Assembly (NCBI RefSeq): GCF_031755915.1
Contig: NC_083388.1
Location: forward strand, 12,660,501 to 12,724,500
Direction of reading: 5' to 3'
DNA from: Ziziphus jujuba
Lineage: Eukaryota; Streptophyta; Magnoliopsida; Rosales; Rhamnaceae
Length of the DNA stretch: 64,000 nucleotides
The translations under genes and the position numbers were made by a program. Below are positions 22,595-33,010 of the stretch, piece by piece (within the stretch, counting starts at the first letter, position 1; each line of letters opens with the position of its first letter). The notes under the pieces were generated by a model that worked only from the letters and a program-made list of their open reading frames with translations, had not been told where the DNA came from and did no database searches.

Positions 22595-24440
22595 AATATT
22601 ACTAATAACCTCTAAACTTTTACAAAATTTGTAAAATGCACTTTGATCTTCATGTTTAGCGTCTATACCCCCTTAATTTAACAAATTTAGGCAGCATCAA
22701 TTTTTTTTTTCCATCAAGTGTCATGTGCTAAGCAAATGGGCTTTTCTCTTTTATAATTTCAAAAGGTAAATTGGGCATTTCATCTTCTTATTCCTTGACC
22801 ATACTCTCTCTACAATCTTTTTTTTTTTTTTTCTCTCTCTCTCTCTCTCTCCTTGAGCATACTCCTCAAAGCCTCTCCATGTTCATCTTTCCTTTCCACA
22901 CATGGGGGAAACTTGAGTCCTTTTTTTTTTCCTTTATTCTTTTATCGTCCTCTCTATTTTCTTATTTGGTTTCTTCTCTAAATGATCCCACCTCTATGAA
23001 GTCGATTCTCCGCTTCTCTTTGATGAAAAATGGAAGTAATTTAAGATCGGTGCATGGAAAAGTGCACATAACAAACTACTTTCTAGTGTCATTTTCATGT
23101 CCTTTAAGGAGATGAAAGAAGAATTCGATCTCATTCCCACGGTACCACAAGTTTTTTTGCTTGCTAGAAGTTTGCCGATGCTTGTGAAGCCACCATTAAC
23201 GAACAAATTTTGGATTTTTTTTTTCTCTTTTACTAAAATTTGATAGTTTTCAGTGAAAAATGTTTTCTTTTTAATTTGGATATTTCTTTTTTTTTTTTGG
23301 GGTCAATTTCTTAATTTTTTGTTATTGGTTGGTTAAACTTATTTTTTAATTTCTATAACACTTCGTTTTTAATTTTGAGCTACTATCCTAGTGTATGTGT
23401 GTTTTAAATATTATTTTTTGTGCAAAAGTTTTGCACAAATTTTTTGTGCAATGGGGACTCTGTTTGTATTGTTCGTTGACATTTTATATGATTGCTTAAT
23501 TTTTTTTTTCATGGAATTTTCTTTTCCTCATAATAGAGATGGATCATGATTTGAACTCTAGATTAGTTTTCGTTTACTTTCTCTCTCCCTAGTGGGTTAT
23601 TTTGATTAGTGGATTACTTTTTGCCACGATTCTTTGCCTTTCAAGGAGAAGTTGCTTGCTCACCATTTTTATAGTTGTCCAACAAAGTTATTTGAAATTC
23701 ATTAAGAAAAGAAAAGAAAAAATTGTTTGAATCTGGTTTTTACATAGAGAGAGAACGCCCACGAAAGAAGAAGATAATGAAATGCTCATTTTATCCTTGG
23801 AGAAAAAAAAAAAAAAAAAAAACAACAACGCATGTGCTTGGCACATAACACTTAACGCGGAAAAAGAAATATATTAGAGCATCTCTAATGGTTCTCTGTC
23901 CATTTAAAAATCATTTGTCACATAAAATAAATATAGAAGGTTTTAAAAAAATCTTTTCCAATGGTTCTGTGCGTTAATTCTGTCAAACTGATGTGGCAAC
24001 AAAAAAAATAGAAACTGTAAAGGACACCGTTTACTTCTGGAAATTCTATTAGACATGCTGAGTCAGTATTTTATTTATTTTTATTAATTTTTGTTAAAAG
24101 AAAAAAAAAACTCATGAGTGAGTTTTTGATTTTTTAATTAGTTATAATTTTAAAATAAAAAATTACACATTAGTATTTCAGGACATTTTAAACAGAATCC
24201 ATTGAAAAGAAATTGTCTAAAACTTCATCTATTAAATAGAAAAAATGCTATATAAGCATGAACATTTTTCAAAATCAATATCATATAGATTCTAATAGAA
24301 AAAACCATTAGAGATGCTCTTAGAGCTCCTGGACTAATGCTGTCAAAATTCATTAAATTTAAAAAATATAAGTGCTAAACATAAAATTCATAGTGCAATT
24401 TGCAAATCTAGTAAAAGTTTAAGGGGATAATAATGCTAAA
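22595..24440. mobile_element. Long-arm inverted-repeat element (non-autonomous, MULE-like or fold-back)
   Basis: The left arm, about 22600-22860, pairs in inverted orientation with about 23750-24440 once the MITE at 23877-24319 is removed. Paired landmarks include cctctaaacttttac with gtaaaagtttaagg; ttcatgtttagcg with gtgctaaacataaaattc; tgtcatgtgctaagcaaatg with catgtgcttggcacataaca; and gggcatttcatcttctt with aagataatgaaatgctcat. The interior (22860-23750) has a CT-rich start and no transposase. Long arms of about 250 bp favour a Mutator-like derivative, but a 9-bp target duplication was not established. Confidence 0.55.
23877..24319. mobile_element. Tourist-like MITE (PIF/Harbinger type)
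   Basis: 443 bp. Left end GAGCATCTCTAATGG is the exact inverse of the right end CCATTAGAGATGCTC. It is flanked on both sides by TTA (23874-23876 and 24320-24322), the 3-bp target of PIF/Harbinger elements. No coding capacity. It is nested in the right arm of the larger inverted-repeat element. Confidence 0.85.
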
Positions 24441-26740
24441 AACCCTTTCCAAAATATAATTTTACTTTATTGGGTTTGTAGGTTTTGTAGCTTATTCACA
24501 TTTTAGTCGTTATTATTCAAATTAACTTAATTTTCTGATTTGGTTATAATATTATAATTCTATATTTAGAATCTTCAACTTTGAAAACTGAATACATCTC
24601 AAAATACTGCTACTCATTTTAATAACAAAAGGATTGTATAAATCATGATATTTAAAAAATAAAAATAAAAAAAGAAGGGAACCATGGCTCACCCACTATG
24701 GGGCTATTTCTACCATATGATGAAAACTATGCTAATATATAGGTTTTCTAATTTTTTTCTTTTTTTTTTTTTTTAAGACAATATAGATACTTTAAAATGA
24801 TAGTTTCTTAATATATTTAAACTATCCATTTAAATGGTAAAATAATAACCTTTTAACACTTGCCAAATTATTAGTATGACAACCATTTTAATTTTCAATA
24901 ATTAAAAATTTTTATAAATATATTTATATACTAAATTCTAAATTTTTTTAGTAAAATAATCATAAGTATTAAGTACTACTCTATTTATGTTGCTTTTCTT
25001 AATCATAACCATTTTCTATTTGTGCACAATTTCCTCTGACCATTTGAAATAGAAGTTTGATAATTCCACGTGGTACATAGTAATGAAAACTATATGCATT
25101 ACCTTATCTAACAAATTTAATAAAGTATCAATTATTAGTTAATCAGTACTTAAGCTTCTCTAATATAGGGCTGTGAGTATCGAAATAATGATTTAAAAAA
25201 TATAAGTAAATAGTTTTCAAATATGGGATGATCCTATTTTCAAAATTGTTAGTAATATTGAAAGGGAAATAGACACCCTAGAGCTATTTCAAAATTAGAT
25301 ATATAGTCAAATAATGAATTGACACAATGATCAAAATAATAATAATAACAAATTGACACAGTTGGTTATTTAAAAATTTGGAAACCAAAAACTAATCCCT
25401 CATTTAAATTGAAAGGAAACTTCTAGTTGTTAACTGAGTTTTAAACAGAGTATTCCATTGAAAAAAATATATTTTTTGAGAAATTGACATTTTAAACGTA
25501 ATGAATTTCATTTCATTTTGTTCTTATTGACTAATAACGAGGAAAATCAGCCAAAAAATAAAAAATAATAATTGAAGCTGCTACGAAATTGTATTTGCTA
25601 CCTAATGCTTTAATGGGTACAAGAAATTTCAAAGTAGTCAACCAGACCAAGCAAAATTGGCATGTGTTACAATCTGTACTATTTTGTTAGGCGAATACTA
25701 TATTATATATATATTGTTAGAAATTTTGACACGAAATTATTGGAAAAGATTGTTTCAGGGTCTTTATCTAGTTAATGGATGTGTGCAGTGTTGTAGATAT
25801 ATATCTTGTCTACTTTTTGATTGTTTGTGGTTATTTTTTCTCGTGGATAGGGCGGAAGGTAATCCACCATTATAACAACGTATCTTCTACATTGACATTT
25901 GCACCTCATTCTGCAGTAAAAGACGAAGTATCAAACGAATTTACGAAAAAAAACTTTTGTTTTTATTGAGAATTTGAAGCTATTTAGAGCCACTTTTTAG
26001 TTATCCGAGACTCATTTTAAGTTTTTTGTTTTTTTTTGGTTTTTTGTTTTTTTGTTTTTTAATTGGTTAATTAATTTTTGCTGGCATTTGGACTTTGTGA
26101 TTGTGGATAGATCGAGCCTTTAGGGCCCACCCGAACAGGACCTTCAACGAGGGCCAATCTCTTTAATTGCCCATTTGCTTGGCAACAGATCCAATCCAAC
26201 AGGTCCACTTTGATGTGTTTGTTTTTGTATACATTAGAGTTAACCCGTTCATGAGGATATTTTTTTAATTTTTTTTGTTTACCGGGAAAATTAAATAATT
26301 GTATTTCTTGAAGGGCAATTAATGTTGCACCAGTCTTTTATAAGCTGACCAGATCCGAGTTAAGCTTGTAGTTTGTATACATATTTTATTTATGTCTGGA
26401 TGTACCAATGTATTTCTACTATGGAACCACCGTATTGAACAGTACAGTAGCCACCATGGAAGTAGATTTAAATGGGAAATTTAAATCCAAATGCCACTTA
26501 ACTAAGGAGCTATGCTCTCGAAATATAGCTATAGCACCGGTTATATATAACAGGACTTTTTACTTCTAACATATAAGGTTCATTGACTGACTATTAATTA
26601 AGATCCTCAAATAACATACAAATTACTATGATTTACTCAATACCACTCAATGTCATTCACTCTAACAGACACTTTGCATCATTTATTTGATCCTTTGTAT
26701 ACAACATTCATGTAATATTTTTGTTCCTTTTCTCCTTTTC
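24441..26740. other. Gene-free AT-rich DNA
   Basis: No gene supported. Short open frames around 25657-25969 lack any recognisable domain. A slightly GC-richer island at 26110-26215 has no readable product. Confidence 0.5.
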
Positions 26741-27060
26741 TTCTCTAGAACAGAATGGTATCCTTCTACAGATGGCAGGCTTCAAACAAAATAAAAATTT
26801 TGTGGTTGCCCTTGTAAAAAAAGATGTTATGAAGGTGTAACTATATTAAAGGATACCCTCGTGAATGTTTGGTAATTTGCAAAAACACCTTGTGGATTTT
26901 CACACAAAAAAGGAAAAAAAAAAAAAATTCCAAAAGCAAATATCAGGTCCCAGCTATACCAAATGCTCTTGGCAGATTCTATACACAGAGATAGAAAGCA
27001 AGACTTGCATTTCCCCAATTTAAAAGAGAATTCCTGCATCTCTGCTTCACCAACACATAA
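26741..27060 (-). other. Possible 3' region of the repeat-peptide transcription unit
   Basis: This lies immediately left of the tandem duplication and would be downstream of the minus-strand gene. It has a 70-codon minus-strand open frame but no domain, so I do not call it coding. Confidence 0.25.
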
Positions 27061-28117
27061 TTGACCCTTGCATGGATATTGCTGTACTAGAAGGTCGCAC
27101 TAAACAAAGATAGTTGTTCATATACTTGCTTTGCTGAAATCTTTCTGAAACACAAACTGGTTCTCGCTTCAATTACCAAAAATGTCAAGTCATGTGCTTT
27201 TGGTTTCTCATATGGACATTCCTAGGACTTTCCATTGTGTATGGCCTAGTGTCTTAGGTTCATCAGTTTTTCTCTTTACCACATTTAGATATCTTAACTG
27301 ATCATCAGTTCTATTCATTCTTTCTCCTTTTAAACAATTTATCACAGCAATTTATGCATTCAAAAACCAGTCAAATACAAATCATCAAACAATTTCAAAC
27401 TTAGTTGATGGTGTCAAAAAAAAAAAAAAAAAAGAAAAAAGAAAAACTTGGTTAAACATCTATGACAAATTGGAAATTCAGAACTTTTTCTCGTTTATAA
27501 ACTTTTTAAGCATCCATGAGTTTCTAGACAAATGGCAAAATATAGAAATCTTAAGAGGATGAATAATGAAAAAATTAATTTAGTTCAGATGTTTTTTCTT
27601 ACCAATCATTGATTCAGTGTTTGAGTTGCTTCTACACTTTGAGTTGGGTTTACACCTGTGGTCATCTGTCCATTATTGACAATGTCTAATGTGTTCCATT
27701 TTTGGTTTTTCTGTTTGGGTTCTGCTCCTCAAATCAGTTCTTGAGTTGCTCTACACTTGGAGTTGGATTTTCACCTGTTGTCATTTCTCCATTGTTGACA
27801 ATATCTGATGTGTGCCTTTTTTGCTTCTTTTTTTTCCTTATGGGTGCTGATCCTTGACGCAGTTCTTGAATTGCTTCTACACTCTGAGTTGGGTTTTCAC
27901 CGGCAGTCATCTCTCCATTGTTGACAATGTCTGATGCATGCCTTTTTCCTTTCTTCCTTTGGATACTGATCCTTGACTCAGTTCTTGAGTTGCTTCTACA
28001 TTCTGGGTTGGGTTTTTACTTCTGTTCATCTCTCCATTCTCGACAATGTAGTATATGTGCCTATCTTGCTTGCACTCTGATTAAGGAGTTTTGAGCTGCT
28101 TTAGCTCCTTGAATGAA
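27061..28117 (-). repeat. Tandem segmental duplication, left unit
   Basis: 1,057 bp starting ttgacccttgcat, followed immediately by the right unit starting with the same bases at 28118. The units are close to identical with scattered substitutions and small indels. For example, about 22 bp near 27172-27197 (taccaaaaatgtcaag...) is present only here. It contains four copies of a roughly 120-140-bp sub-repeat (27600-28090) matching those of the right unit. Confidence 0.9.
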
Positions 28118-29165
28118 TTGACCCTTGCATAGATATTGCTGTACTAGAAGGTCGCACTAAACAACGATAGTTGTTCATATACTTGCTTTGCTGAAATCTT
28201 TCTGAAACACAAACTGGTTCTCGCTTCAATTGCTTTTGGTTTCTCATATGGACATTCCTAGGACTTTCCATTGTGTATGGCCTAGTGTCTTAGGTTCATC
28301 AGCTTTTCTCTTTACCACATTTAGATATCTTAACTTATCATCAGTTCTATTCATTCTTTCTCCTTTTAAACAATTTATAACAGCAATTTATGCATTCAAA
28401 AACCAGTCAAATACAAATAATCAAACAATTTCAAACTTAGTTAATAGTTTCAAAAAAAAAAAAAAAAAGAAAGGAAAAACTTAGTTAAACATCAATGACA
28501 AATTGGAAATTCAGTACTTTTTCTCGTTTATAAACTTTTTAAGCATCCATGAGTTTCTAGACAAATGGCAAAATATAGAAATCTTAACAGGATGAATAAT
28601 GAAACAATTAATTTAGTTCAGATGCTTTTTCTTACCAATCATTGATTCAGTGTTTGAGTTGCTTCTACCCTTTGAGTTGGGTTTACACCTGTGGTCATCT
28701 ATCCATTATTGACAATGTCTAATGTGTGCCATTTTTTGTTTTTCTGTTTGGGTTCTGCTCCTCAAATCAGTTCTTGAGTTGCTTCTACACGCTGAGTTGG
28801 ATTTTCACCTGTTGTCATTTCTCCATTGTTGACAATATCTGATGTGTGCCTTTTTTGCTCTCTTTTTTTTTTTTTTTTTTTTCTCTTATGGGTGCTGATC
28901 CTTGACTGAGTTCTTGAATTGCTTCTACACTCTGAGTTGGGTTTTCACCGGCAGTCATCTCTCCATTGTTGACAATGTCTGATGTATGCCATTTTTCCTT
29001 TCTTCCTTTGGATACTGATCCTTGACTCAGTTCTTGAGTTGCTTCTACATTCTGCATTGGGTTTTCACTTCTGTTCATCTCTCCATTCTTGACAATGTAT
29101 GATATGTGCCTATCTTTCTTGCACTCTGATCGAGGAGTTTTGAGCTGCTTTAGCTCCTTGAATGA
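28118..29165 (-). repeat. Tandem segmental duplication, right unit
   Basis: About 1,048 bp, from ttgacccttgcat to gaatga. The junction at 28111-28118 (gaatga then attgaccc) shows where the 3' end of one unit meets the start of the next. The unit includes the 3' half of the coding exon of the minus-strand gene, so duplication copied part of the gene downstream of itself. Confidence 0.9.
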
Positions 29166-29334
29166 TGACAAAGTCTGTCCTAGGTATGCGCCAATAGCTT
29201 GTGATGCACCTGTATCAGTGGAAACAAACATCGAAAGAGTGGCAGTTGCTTTGGAGAGAGAAATTGGCTTTGTTGAGATTGTATTTGCTGAAACTATCTT
29301 CATTTTCAGCTTTGTGTTCTACAATTTAAAGATC
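28815..29334 (-). CDS. Repeat-peptide protein of unknown function, coding exon (162 codons, probably truncated)
   Basis: Not recognised. The exon begins after a good acceptor (ttttcatag, AG at 29336-29335); ATG is at 29303. The first 75 residues are Ser/Thr- and Lys-rich (GASQAIGAYLGQTLSSFKE), followed by two peptide repeats of about 43 residues built on D/Y-I-V-N-N-G-E-M-T-x-G-E-N-P-T-Q-S-V-E-A and T/I-Q-E-L-S-Q-G-S. The same repeat continues in DNA to about 28640 and again in the left duplicate, but a run of about 20 T on the plus strand (28865-28884), a Lys tract in the protein, shifts the frame and ends it at 28815. Low sequence complexity and charged spacers suggest a nuclear or disordered protein, but this is a guess. 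It may be an expressed gene, a decayed one, or the first coding exon of a larger gene. Confidence 0.4.
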
Positions 29335-30154
29335 CTATGAAAAGTAAGGAAACATATATTATTGCAATCCTGCATAACTCAATCAAAATTTCATTTCAAC
29401 ACTCCATTGGTGGCATGCATGACATTATTTAAAAAAATAAAAAAAATAAACAAAATAAGAAAACATGTATAGGTAATAAAAATAACACTTACAGTTCAAA
29501 GTTCAAGCACATCCAAGTCTTAGCTATTTTGATGCACAAACTACATTTTTTTTTTTTTTTTTTTTCCAGAAGAAAGCAGATTGCTAGAGGTGGTTAACAA
29601 TCCGATAAATGACTGTGGCAAATTTATGTGATCATTGCAGCAAATTTGTTAAGGTTGCCAAAATTTATCTGGGGGTAAACTCCTACTTCTATACTTGAAA
29701 TTACTAGGAGTATGCTTGTGTATTGTACGTTCTTCAGCTTACTCTGAAATCAGCACCCATGTAAAAAGTATACTATACTAGAAAAGAAAAAGGAAATACC
29801 ATGATAAAGACACCCAACACGGCAAAGAAGCACACCTTGATTTCAAATAAGGATCAATTTTCTAAGTTGAAATTCACATCTTAAGACTAACAGGGTACAA
29901 GAAATATGATTTTATAACCAATAATGTATACATTCAAGCAAAAGAAGAAAAAAAATAAAAATTGGTTACATTTCAACGACATAAAAACCAACATAACTTG
30001 CTTTAATGAGGATTTATATGCTTCAGAAAGAAGTAAAATCATGGACGACTTTTGCCAAAGTGAAGTTGCTTAAGCTTCTAATTTGGTTTAATACAATGCA
30101 TAAATAATATAATTAATATTCCATTATGATCATTATTATCTTCTTTTTTTTCTT

Positions 30155-30203
<49 letters not shown>

Positions 30204-30573
30204 CCAAATGAAAGAGCATCAAGAAAATCCTCCCATCTAGGAAGAGGGACAATAATATTATCACTAAAGTTGATATTGCATATTATTATTATTTTTATTC
30301 TTATTAAATTCATCATATAATATTAAGAGGAAAAGAAAAGATATAGCAGATAAAGAGAGAATAATGGAATTAAAAAGTCACAAAAAAAGAAAAAAAAACT
30401 CTCACAAGGCTTTCAATCGCAGAAAGAAGACGGCAAGGGGAGAAAGAAGAGAGTGTTTGTGTAATTGCTGCATTTCAAATTCTAAGCTTAAGGAATAAAG
30501 TGTGTATGCAATCACATTTCACGGAGAGTAAAGAGAAGACAGTGTTGAAGAGAGCTAATAAACTATTTCAAAC
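29335..30573 (-). other. Candidate 5'-UTR intron of the repeat-peptide gene
   Basis: On the minus strand it opens CCAG/GTTTGAAAT and closes TTTTCATAG/GATC. It contains a long T-tract on the plus strand (30142-30203). The boundaries follow from splice consensus only; transcript reads would decide. Confidence 0.45.
30142..30203. repeat. Poly(T) tract, about 60 bp (A on minus strand)
   Basis: Almost uninterrupted T with a few C (30142-30158), then pure T. It may be the tail of an old retroposed sequence or simple slippage expansion. Confidence 0.8.
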
Positions 30574-30770
30574 CTGGTTTTTGAGAGCTTCAGGCGTTGA
30601 GAGCTAGCTGAGAGGAGCGGAGGAGCTAGTTTCTTCACATCAATGGCTGCTTAAAGCTTCACGGCAATTCCTGTGACTGCTGACTGGGATGGTGGTGGTC
30701 AAAGAGTTCGAGTAGTGACCAGTGCGATACTGAGATGGTGGGGTCGTGCGGCGGCTCGGTTCCTTCTACA
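30574..30770 (-). other. Candidate 5'-UTR exon of the repeat-peptide gene
   Basis: GC-richer (cgccgcacgacc, ctcctccgctcct) than its surroundings, with no useful ATG before the donor at 30573. Placement upstream of the ATG exon and the matched splice sites suggest a non-coding first exon. The promoter would lie just right of 30770. Confidence 0.4.
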
Positions 30771-31294
30771 GGATACAAAATATCATCAAATTTTATTTAG
30801 CGTCTTTAGTTTTATTCGTAATTATATTTAAATTTCAAAACTTTAAAACATTATTGTTAAAATAGATATATTTGTTAGTTTTTAAGTTAACTTTTATAGT
30901 TAAAAACAAAAAACAAAAAAATTAAAAGTTAAAAATTCAGTATTTTATAATTAAATAATATTGTAACAATATAATTATGATTTTAAAATTAAATAATATT
31001 TTTGAATAATATAAGATATAATTGTAACTAAGATAAAATTAAAGGATTTAAATGAATTTTTTTAAAAAAATTTTAATGTGATTTTGTAAATATAAGAACT
31101 AGAGTCTAGAGCCAAATTTTCTCTTTTTCACTCGGTCGATGTCACCACTCTTTCTTGATCTTCCTCTTTCACACAACAAATGCTTATATACAGACACCTT
31201 TAATCCCCTTTGACTAGCCGCATCACCTCCACAAAATCATCAATAAAGTTTCTCAGGCTTCCTTCATTTCTCAACCCATTTTCTCACCTCAAGA
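30771..31294. other. AT-rich intergenic stretch
   Basis: Between two divergent units: the start of the minus-strand gene and the FAR1-like pseudogene. No promoter element could be assigned with confidence. Confidence 0.4.
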
Positions 31295-33010
31295 ATGCCT
31301 GTGAAATACCAACATAATGAGAAAATCTTCGATACTACCGTGGATGCAAGTATAAGAACAATAAAACCATATTCATACTTAGCAAATAAAGTTGGTGGTG
31401 CCGAAAATATTAGGTTCACTAAGAAAGATTGATAGAAATTTTTGCAAAGAAAAAAGGAAGAAGTGATATATAGAGGAGACGGAAAAAGTTTGATAAATCA
31501 TTTTAAGCATAAGCAAGCGGAGGACCCTAATTTTTTTTACACCATATAAGTATATCAACAAAATCGGCTGATTAATTTGTTTTGACGAGATAGTAGATCA
31601 AAACTAGATTATGATTGTTTTGGAGATATTGTATGTTTTGTCATTATCTTTTGAACCAACAAATATAATTTAATTTGTGCCCCATTTGTTGGAGTCAATC
31701 ATCATTGGAAAAATGTTTTGTTTGGTTGCTTGTTTTTATTGGATGAAAGCACCAATTCATTTGTTTGGTTGTTTGAAACATTTTTGGAAAAATTGGAAAT
31801 AAACAACTAAAGACTATATTTATGGATGAAGATAGATCAATGGCAAATGCAAGTGAAGTTTTACTTTTAGAAGCACACCATCAGTTATATACTTGGCATA
31901 TTGCTAGAAATGCTACTAGACATCTTACTAGTTATTACGGTAATTCGGAGTTCAAGAAGCATTTCAACAAATGCTTTCATAGTTGTCACAATGAAGTTGA
32001 ATTTCAAACTGCATGGGATGATAATTTTGAAATTCAATTTTAATAGTCATTTAAGGCTAAAAAAGCTTTATACACTTCGATAAAAATGGTGCCTAGCTTT
32101 TAGCTTAGATACATTCTCAACAAATATTAGATCCTCCTAAAGAATTGAAAGCACAAATAATGTTTTCCACCAAGTGTCCACAAAAATTATGGATTTTATG
32201 GAATTTGTACACCATTATCAGAATAAAATAGAAGAAATGCAACTAGCTAAGCTAGAAAAAGACTTTCATTGCAGGAATGGTATGCCTTATCTCAAAGTAA
32301 AGAGTAGAATTTTTAAGCATGTGACTAGTGAGTATGCAATTAAAATGTTTTCATTTTTTGAACAAGAGCTTATGAGCTGCTCTGGAGTAAGGAAATTAGT
32401 AACATTAGTATTGATTATATTTATGAAGCATTTAAAGAAAGTCGTAAAAGGATCTTTAAAATTCGATTTAGCTTTCTTACTTCTACAGTTTCATGTTCAT
32501 GTAAATTATTTGAATCAATGGGATCATTGTGCTGTCATGCTCTTAAAGTGCTAGATTCAAAACATTTTACATGCATACTTGAACAATACATAATGAAGCG
32601 GTGGACCAAAGAAGCAAAAAAAGGAATTGTGGGTAGTTGTGATTTGTCTGACTCATCTAATAAAGAGAAGAAATTTGCACAGACATTATGTTTAAGTGAG
32701 TTGATGCATGCAAGAAATTTTGTTTTTGGTGTAGGTTCCCTATTCGAGAACAAAGATCGTCAAACGAAAGTTAATGAAAGCCATGAAGCTACTTGAAAAT
32801 GATGAGGAAATCGTAAATATGATAAGGAATTTGAACAAAAGAGTTAACCAGATAAATAATAGTGTCCTTTCAATGAGTGTCCAATACTAAATGCATCAAT
32901 AATAAGAGCTAAAGATGTGACAAATGGTTGAATCAAAAATAACTTGGAGAAGAGGAAAAAGAAAAGTGCAAAAGTTAGGAGTTCATCTCAATCTTCAAGG
33001 CCTAATACGA
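31295..33010 (+). pseudogene. FAR1/FRS-like protein pseudogene (domesticated MULE transposase family)
   Basis: Plus-strand FAR1-related sequence lacking the N-terminal DNA-binding domain. It starts MPVKYQHNEKIF at 31295 and continues with SYLANKVGGAENIRFTKKD, a NHFKHKQAEDP linker, LDYDCFGDIVCF, then the MULE transposase core: ICAPFVGVNHHWKNVLFGC near 31670-31730, STNSFVWLFETFLE near 31755-31790, MDEDRSMANA at 31822 and YTWHIARNATRHL. The SWIM zinc finger (CSCKLFESMG, then C-C-H) is near 32500-32545, and the C-terminus (NLEKRKKKSAK) is at 32940-32975. At least four in-frame stops and several frameshifts, for example after FEIQF at 32042, abolish it. No introns are seen within the domain. Intact relatives act as transcription factors in far-red light signalling; this copy cannot. 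Confidence 0.8.

Noticed and set aside
22771..23206. 114-codon plus-strand and 70-codon minus-strand frames
   Set aside because: Inside the fold-back element, dominated by Phe/Ser/Leu from CT-rich tracts, with no recognisable domain.
30113..30320. Poly-Phe and poly-Lys frames
   Set aside because: Direct product of the poly(T) tract.
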